A DNA stretch of 9,721 nt from CAJQQY01 sp964352225 (GTDB lineage Bacteria; Bacteroidota; Bacteroidia; Chitinophagales; Saprospiraceae), in NCBI GenBank assembly GCA_964352225.1, contig CAYGRM010000257.1, positions 1 to 9,721 on the forward strand. The letters run 5' to 3'. Within the stretch, counting starts at the first letter, position 1, and each line of letters starts with the position of its first letter. Below the pieces are notes generated by a model. That model was given only the letters and a program-made list of their open reading frames with translations. It ran no database searches and was not told the origin of the DNA. Positions 5,987 to 9,721 of this stretch are shown here, piece by piece. A program made the translations under genes and the position numbers.

Positions 5987-7090
5987 ATGGCTGATTTACT
6001 TAAAAATATATATTCCAAAAAATTCTTCGATTCATTTCTCAAGTCGATAAAAAAAGTCAATCCCAAATTCGATGCTACTTCTTTTTTAAAACAGATTTTT
6101 GATACAGAATGGGCTGACCGAGAATTGAAGCAACGGATGCGTCATATCTCCAAAGTTTTGAAAAATCATTTGTCTGATGATTTTGAAAAAAATGCCAAAA
6201 CGATTGTAGCATTGGTGGAGCAATTACAAAAAGAGGGAAAGAATGAGGAAAGTTTGGAGTATATGTTTTTACCTGATTTTATAGAAGTTTATGGAATAGA
6301 TAATTTCAAAAATTCCATGAAGGCAATTGAAAAAATTACTCAGTTTACGAGTTGTGAATTTGGGGTTAGACCATTTTTAATTAAATATCCTCAAAAAGGA
6401 ATTCAGCAAATGTTGAAATGGTCATCGCACCAACATCCCATGGTGAGAAGATTATCAACTGAAGGCTGTCGACCTCGATTGCCTTGGGCAATGGCAATTC
6501 CGTTTCTCAAAAAAGACCCATCTCCAATTCTTCCGATTCTGGAGAAACTAAAAAATGACTCCTCCGAATCGGTTCGAAGAAGTGTTGCCAATAACTTAAA
6601 TGATATTTCAAAAGACCATCCAGCAGTTGTGAGTGGACTGGCTAAAAAATGGTTTGGAAAAGATAAAGAAATAGATTGGTTGGTAAAACATGCTTGCCGA
6701 ACGCTGCTCAAACAAGGGAATCAAGAGGTTATGAAATTATTTGGATTTGGTGATATAGGAAAAATAAAAATCGAAAATTTCCAAATCCTAACACCCAAGG
6801 TTAAAATCGGAGAGGCTCTAAAGTTTTCTTTTCAACTAAAAAATACAAGTTCAACATCTACAAAATTGAGGTTAGAATATGGATTGTATTATCAAAAACA
6901 AAATGGAAGCCTTTCTAAAACGGTTTTTAAAATAAGTGAAAAAGTTTATCCTGAAAAATCAACTACAACGATTAATCGAAAACAATCATTTAGAGTAATC
7001 ACTACTCGGAAATTACATCGAGGATTACATCAGGTTTCCATAATCATTAATGGACATGAATTTGAGAAATATGATTTTGAATTAATTTAA
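5987..7090 (+). CDS. alkC: AlkC-type DNA alkylation repair protein (HEAT-like repeats plus Ig-like domain)
   Basis: This 367-residue protein resembles the AlkC branch of the AlkC/AlkD DNA glycosylases, which remove alkylated bases such as 3-methyladenine without flipping them out. The N-terminal region (1-120) is helical, with FLPDFIEVYG at 94-103. Helical HEAT-like repeats run from about 121 to 250 and include the family-typical CEFGVRPFLIKYP (123-135), HPMVRRLSTEGCRPRLPWA (150-168), SESVRRSVANNLNDISKDHP (193-212) and WLVKHACRTLLKQGN (231-245). From about 258 to the end is a beta-rich, Ig-like domain (FQLKNTSS, LRLEYGLYYQKQNG, HQVSIIINGHEFEKYDFEL). This C-terminal domain distinguishes AlkC from the shorter AlkD. 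The length is that of a complete AlkC. It has no signal or membrane segment and acts in the cytoplasm on DNA. The adjacent upstream gene is metabolic, so a functional link is not obvious. Identity is by motif only. Confidence 0.87.
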   Translation: MADLLKNIYSKKFFDSFLKSIKKVNPKFDATSFLKQIFDTEWADRELKQRMRHISKVLKNHLSDDFEKNAKTIVALVEQLQKEGKNEESLEYMFLPDFIEVYGIDNFKNSMKAIEKITQFTSCEFGVRPFLIKYPQKGIQQMLKWSSHQHPMVRRLSTEGCRPRLPWAMAIPFLKKDPSPILPILEKLKNDSSESVRRSVANNLNDISKDHPAVVSGLAKKWFGKDKEIDWLVKHACRTLLKQGNQEVMKLFGFGDIGKIKIENFQILTPKVKIGEALKFSFQLKNTSSTSTKLRLEYGLYYQKQNGSLSKTVFKISEKVYPEKSTTTINRKQSFRVITTRKLHRGLHQVSIIINGHEFEKYDFELI

Positions 7091-7149
7091 AAAACAAAGT
7101 CCATTTTTTATATTCCAAAGTTCTTTCATATGTCCCTTATTCCCTATGC

Positions 7150-7180
7150 TTGCATACTACATAAAAAGACCTTTTATTTG
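7150..7180 (+). promoter_or_regulatory. Candidate promoter of metY
   Basis: TTG (7150-7152), a 20-base spacer and TTTATTTG (7173-7180) fit the Bacteroidota -33/-7 pattern with one mismatch in the -7 box. Transcription from here would leave a leader of about 105-110 bases before the start at 7294. That leader holds a small hairpin (GCGAA 7214-7218 with TTCGC 7225-7229) but no SAM-I or SAM-II riboswitch core that I can recognise. Confidence 0.4.
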
Positions 7181-7293
7181 CACCTTCCTAACCAATCATA
7201 AATAAATGTCGCTGCGAAAACTCCTTCGCTAGAACATTAGTAAAACCTATTCGTTAACACTTTTTTATTTCTCAAATAACCTTTATTCAAATT

Positions 7294-8580
7294 ATGAAAA
7301 AAGAAACATTAGCTATTCATGCTGGTTACCAAACTGAACCAACTACTAAGTCTGTAGCCGTTCCAATCTATCAAACTGTCGCTTACGAATTTGACAATGC
7401 ACAACATGGTGCGGATCTTTTCAACCTTGCCGTTGCAGGAAATATTTACAGCCGGATCATGAATCCAACTGTTGGTGTTTTGGAAGAAAGAATTGCTGCC
7501 CTCGAAGGAGGTGTCGCGGCTTTGTGTGTGAGTGCGGGAAGTGCGGCGATCAATTATTCTATTTTAAATATTGCTGAAGCAGGCGATAATATCATTTCGA
7601 CACCACAATTATATGGCGGAAGTTATACGCTTTTTGCACATATGTTGCCCAAGCAAGGCATCACCGTCAAGTTTGCCGAATCATCAGATCCAAAAGATAT
7701 TGCAAAATTAATTGATGATAAAACCAAAGCAGTTTACTGCGAATCTATCGGAAATCCTGCAGGGAATATTACGGACATTGAAGCTATCGCAAAAGTAGCT
7801 CATAAGAAAGGTTTACCCTTGATTGTAGATAATACGGTGGCGAGTCCTGCTTTGATTAATCCAATTGCATATGGAGCAGATATCGTCGTTCACTCTTTGA
7901 CCAAATATATCGGAGGTCATGGAACTACCCTTGGAGGTGTGATTGTCGATTCTGGAAAATTTGATTGGGTGAAACACAAAGATCGTTTCCCTATGTTGAA
8001 CACTCCCGAGCCTTCTTATCATGGGGTGGTGTACACCGAAGCATTTGGGCCAGCAGCATATATTGGTCGAGTACGAACGGTAGCTTTGCGAAATACAGGT
8101 TCCGCTTTGAGTGCCATGGCGGCATGGCAAATTTTACAAGGCTTGGAAACTTTACCTCTTCGGATGGAAAGACATTGTGATAATGCTATGGCTGTTGCTC
8201 AATATTTAGAAAATCACAAATCAGTTTCTTGGGTAGAATATGGTGGTTTGAAAAGCAGCCAATACCATAAGTTGGCTAAAAAATATACCAATGGAAAACC
8301 TTCTTCTTTGCTTACTTTTGGAATCAAAGGTGGCTTTAAAAAAGCAGAGAAATTTTATGATGCCCTAGGTTTATTCAAACGATTGGTGAATATCGGAGAT
8401 GCCAAATCTTTGGCTTGCCATCCTGCTTCCACTACTCATCGACAAATGACGGAGAAGGAACAAGCCAATGCTGGAGTGACTCAAGATTTACTTCGACTAT
8501 GTATTGGAATCGAACATATCGATGATATTATTGCTGATTTGGAGCAAGCCTTTAAAGCGGCAAATAGTAGAAAGAAATAA
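7294..8580 (+). CDS. metY: O-acetylhomoserine aminocarboxypropyltransferase (O-acetylhomoserine sulfhydrylase)
   Basis: This 428-residue PLP enzyme joins O-acetylhomoserine and sulfide to give homocysteine and acetate, the direct-sulfhydrylation route to methionine. The start ETLAIHAGYQTEPTTKSVAV and AVPIYQTVAYEF are typical of MetY. YSRIMNPT (52-59) supplies the phosphate-binding Tyr and Arg. QLYGGSYTLF (105-114) holds the cofactor-stacking Tyr107. CESIGNPAGNITD (149-161) and VDNTVASPAL (178-187, Asp179) follow. The PLP lysine is Lys204 in HSLTKYIGGHGTT (200-212). The long insert after it (KFDWVKHKDRFPML... YHGVVYTEAFGP) is present in MetY and absent from cystathionine enzymes. NIGDAKSLACHPASTTH and LLRLCIGIEHIDDI close the protein. 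The length matches the family's usual 425-430. It is a paralogue of the enzyme encoded at 4745. It is followed by a strong terminator and probably has its own promoter, since 203 bases separate it from the repair gene. Confidence 0.96.
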   Translation: MKKETLAIHAGYQTEPTTKSVAVPIYQTVAYEFDNAQHGADLFNLAVAGNIYSRIMNPTVGVLEERIAALEGGVAALCVSAGSAAINYSILNIAEAGDNIISTPQLYGGSYTLFAHMLPKQGITVKFAESSDPKDIAKLIDDKTKAVYCESIGNPAGNITDIEAIAKVAHKKGLPLIVDNTVASPALINPIAYGADIVVHSLTKYIGGHGTTLGGVIVDSGKFDWVKHKDRFPMLNTPEPSYHGVVYTEAFGPAAYIGRVRTVALRNTGSALSAMAAWQILQGLETLPLRMERHCDNAMAVAQYLENHKSVSWVEYGGLKSSQYHKLAKKYTNGKPSSLLTFGIKGGFKKAEKFYDALGLFKRLVNIGDAKSLACHPASTTHRQMTEKEQANAGVTQDLLRLCIGIEHIDDIIADLEQAFKAANSRKK

Positions 8581-8613
8581 TTTCATTTTTTTGAAATGAA
8601 TAATTTGACCAGG

Positions 8614-8652
8614 AGTCATCTTGAACTTAATAGTTTGAGATGACTTTTTTTT
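8614..8652 (+). terminator. Strong intrinsic terminator after metY
   Basis: Bases 8614-8626 pair with 8633-8645 as a 13-bp stem (outer arms AGTCATCT/AGATGACT, two inner G-U pairs, loop TTAATA). The stem is followed directly by eight T residues (8645-8652). This is a textbook terminator and separates metY from the sigma factor operon. Confidence 0.9.
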
Positions 8653-8660
8653 ATTTTTGA

Positions 8661-8687
8661 AAAAAGGTTTCTCTAGGCAACCTTTTT
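8661..8687. terminator. Second hairpin between metY and the sigma factor
   Basis: AAAAAGGTT (8661-8669) pairs with AACCTTTTT (8679-8687) around a 9-base loop, with A/T-runs at both ends, so it could act on either strand. It follows the main terminator by about ten bases and may be a backup for it, or may lie close to the promoter of the sigma factor gene. Confidence 0.5.
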
Positions 8688-8727
8688 CCTCAAACAAATA
8701 CATATATAAGTATAGCAACCAAATTAA

Positions 8728-9276
8728 ATGCAAATCGATAACGATCTAATCAAAAATATCCTTTTAGGAAAAAAGTCAGCTGAGCGGACTTTGTATGAAA
8801 GGCATCGTCAAAGATGGTTTCGATTAGCTTTGCGATATGGAAAAAATAGGGGAGAGGCACAAGATGTTTTTCAAGAAGGGTTGATTAGTATTTTTAAAGA
8901 GTTGCATCAGTTCGATTCCAAGCGAGGAGAATTTACACATTGGTCAAATCGAGTGATGGTCAATGCAGCGTTGCGTTTTTTGAAAAAAAATCAATGGCAA
9001 AACACTTTTACCGATTTAGATTTTGTGGAAAATGAGCAGGAGATTTCGGAAAGTATTTTGGATAAAATGGCTGCCAAGGAATTAGTTCAAATTATCCAAC
9101 AATTACCTTTGGGCTATCGAATTGTTTTCAATATGTATGTGATCGAAGGATTTTCTCACAAAGAAATTTCGGAACAATTAGAGATCACAATGGGCACTTC
9201 CAAATCGCAATTATCAAAAGCAAAAAAAGCATTGCGAAATATTTTGGAAGATTTTTTTCTAAAAGAAAAGGAATAA
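8728..9276 (+). CDS. ECF-type RNA polymerase sigma factor
   Basis: This 182-residue protein has the two-domain layout of extracytoplasmic-function sigma factors. Region 2 spans about residues 20-88: an RHRQRWFRLALRYGKNRGEAQDVFQEG stretch, then FDSKRGEFTHWSNRVMVNAALRFLKK, which recognises the -10 DNA and binds the polymerase core. Region 4 spans about 115-172: ELVQIIQQLPLGYRIVFNMYVIEGFSHKEISEQLEITMGTSKSQLSKAKKAL, a helix-turn-helix that binds the -35 element. There is no region 1.1 or 3, and the length is normal for the group. The GTSKSQLSKAKK form of the recognition helix is common in Bacteroidota ECF factors. It is followed 5 bases later by a single-pass membrane protein gene, suggesting a sigma/regulator pair. 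Target genes and inducing signal cannot be read here. The start is an ATG after AT-rich sequence, and the N-terminus fits homologues I know. Confidence 0.93.
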   Translation: MQIDNDLIKNILLGKKSAERTLYERHRQRWFRLALRYGKNRGEAQDVFQEGLISIFKELHQFDSKRGEFTHWSNRVMVNAALRFLKKNQWQNTFTDLDFVENEQEISESILDKMAAKELVQIIQQLPLGYRIVFNMYVIEGFSHKEISEQLEITMGTSKSQLSKAKKALRNILEDFFLKEKE

Positions 9277-9281
9277 TCAGT

Positions 9282-9721
9282 ATGGCTGATCACAAAAATA
9301 AATTAGAGGATTTTTTTAAAAATCGAATCAATGATTTTGATTCCACAGAGGATGGTTGGGATTTCCCAGATGAAACTATCTGGGAAAATGCACAAATTCA
9401 ATTTCCGATTCATCCTCAAAAGAAAAACTGGAATTGGATGTTAGGAGCCTTGATTTTATTAGCTTTTATGTTGGTTGCAGCAGGAGGATATATTTATTTT
9501 TTGAAAAAGGATTTGGCAGAAAAATCAGCGGAGTTAGCATTAGCGAAAATAGAAATTGAAAAAAATAACGATCTTTCTAACTCAATTATAAGTTTTGAAA
9601 AACAAATTGAAAAGGCTAAAACTGTTTTGGAAACTGAAAAAACTAATAACCAAAATACAATTTCATCTTTAAAGCAACAGGAACAAACTTCCACTCAAAT
9701 CATTTTTAATCAAAAGAAAAC
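9282..9721 (+). CDS. Membrane protein with coiled coil, possible anti-sigma factor (3' end outside the window)
   Basis: An open frame starts 5 bases after the sigma factor stop and is still open at the window edge; 146 codons are visible. Residues 1-50 are cytoplasmic in character and contain GWDFPDETIWENAQ (25-38), a short Trp-rich acidic motif often seen near the N-terminus of Bacteroidota membrane proteins encoded next to ECF sigma factors. A single membrane helix follows at about 53-74 (MLGALILLAFMLVAAGGYIYFL). Then comes a long charged helical stretch rich in Lys, Glu and Gln (about 75-146 and continuing), with a coiled-coil look. The tight spacing implies co-transcription and possibly translational coupling with the sigma factor. 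Anti-sigma function is inferred from position and layout; no zinc-binding anti-sigma motif (HxxxCxxC) is visible. The true length and C-terminal domain are unknown. Confidence 0.75.
   Translation, partial: MADHKNKLEDFFKNRINDFDSTEDGWDFPDETIWENAQIQFPIHPQKKNWNWMLGALILLAFMLVAAGGYIYFLKKDLAEKSAELALAKIEIEKNNDLSNSIISFEKQIEKAKTVLETEKTNNQNTISSLKQQEQTSTQIIFNQKK

Noticed and set aside
6403..6711. 102-codon frame on the - strand within alkC
   Set aside because: It is antisense to the conserved HEAT-like repeats of a real gene.
7181..7293. SAM riboswitch before metY
   Set aside because: I looked for the SAM-I and SAM-II conserved cores and did not find them; only a short 5-bp hairpin is present.
7813..8130. 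105-codon frame on the - strand within metY
   Set aside because: It is antisense to the conserved catalytic region of metY, and its sequence is unlike any known family.
7965..8180. 71-codon + strand frame inside metY
   Set aside because: It is a shifted frame of metY itself; the metY frame is continuous and full length.
8497..8733. 78-codon frame on the - strand across the metY end and the intergenic terminator
   Set aside because: It runs through two hairpins and the metY end, and its translation is low-complexity.
9494..9694. 66-codon frame on the - strand at the right edge
   Set aside because: It is antisense to the coiled-coil region of the membrane protein, which is tightly coupled to the sigma factor gene.
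1..9721. CRISPR array, tRNA, rRNA or insertion sequence
   Set aside because: No regularly spaced direct repeats, no cloverleaf or ribosomal segments, and no transposase or matched terminal repeats were seen.

Overview
The window looks like a piece of a Bacteroidota chromosome. The evidence is an AT-rich sequence, a secreted metalloprotease ending in a type IX secretion (T9SS) sorting domain, a double-glycine 'LKGG' leader peptide of a kind common in that phylum, starts preceded by A/T-rich sequence rather than Shine-Dalgarno sites, and promoter-like elements matching the phylum's -7 box (TAnnTTTG). A class within the phylum cannot be fixed from this stretch.

Layout. 1-580 holds one small DUF4177-like gene on the + strand and a terminator. 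580-2243 (- strand) holds a secreted M43/pappalysin-like metalloprotease and, separated by its own terminator, a 60-residue peptide gene with an LKGG leader and a proline/glycine-rich tail. 2244-2733 has no intact gene. It contains palindromes, a long hairpin and the decayed remains of an SRPBCC-family gene. 2734-4664 (- strand) holds an RluA/RluD-type pseudouridine synthase and, upstream of it, an outer-membrane beta-barrel protein with acidic ends. From 4745 everything reads +: a methionine gamma-lyase-like PLP enzyme, an AlkC-type DNA alkylation repair protein, the O-acetylhomoserine sulfhydrylase MetY, a strong terminator, then an ECF sigma factor followed after 5 bases by a membrane protein with a coiled coil that runs off the right edge.

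How the parts relate. The two PLP enzymes are paralogues of the Cys/Met metabolism family. MetY makes homocysteine, and the other probably cleaves or exchanges sulfur amino acids. The alkylation repair gene lies between them, 45 bases behind the first enzyme. The sigma factor and the membrane protein look like a sigma/regulator pair. The rest is mostly single-gene units.

No large new system is evident. The most interesting items are the LKGG peptide gene, which has no modification or export gene in view, and the sigma-factor/membrane-coiled-coil pair cut by the window edge. All functional calls come from reading motifs by eye; no database search was run.
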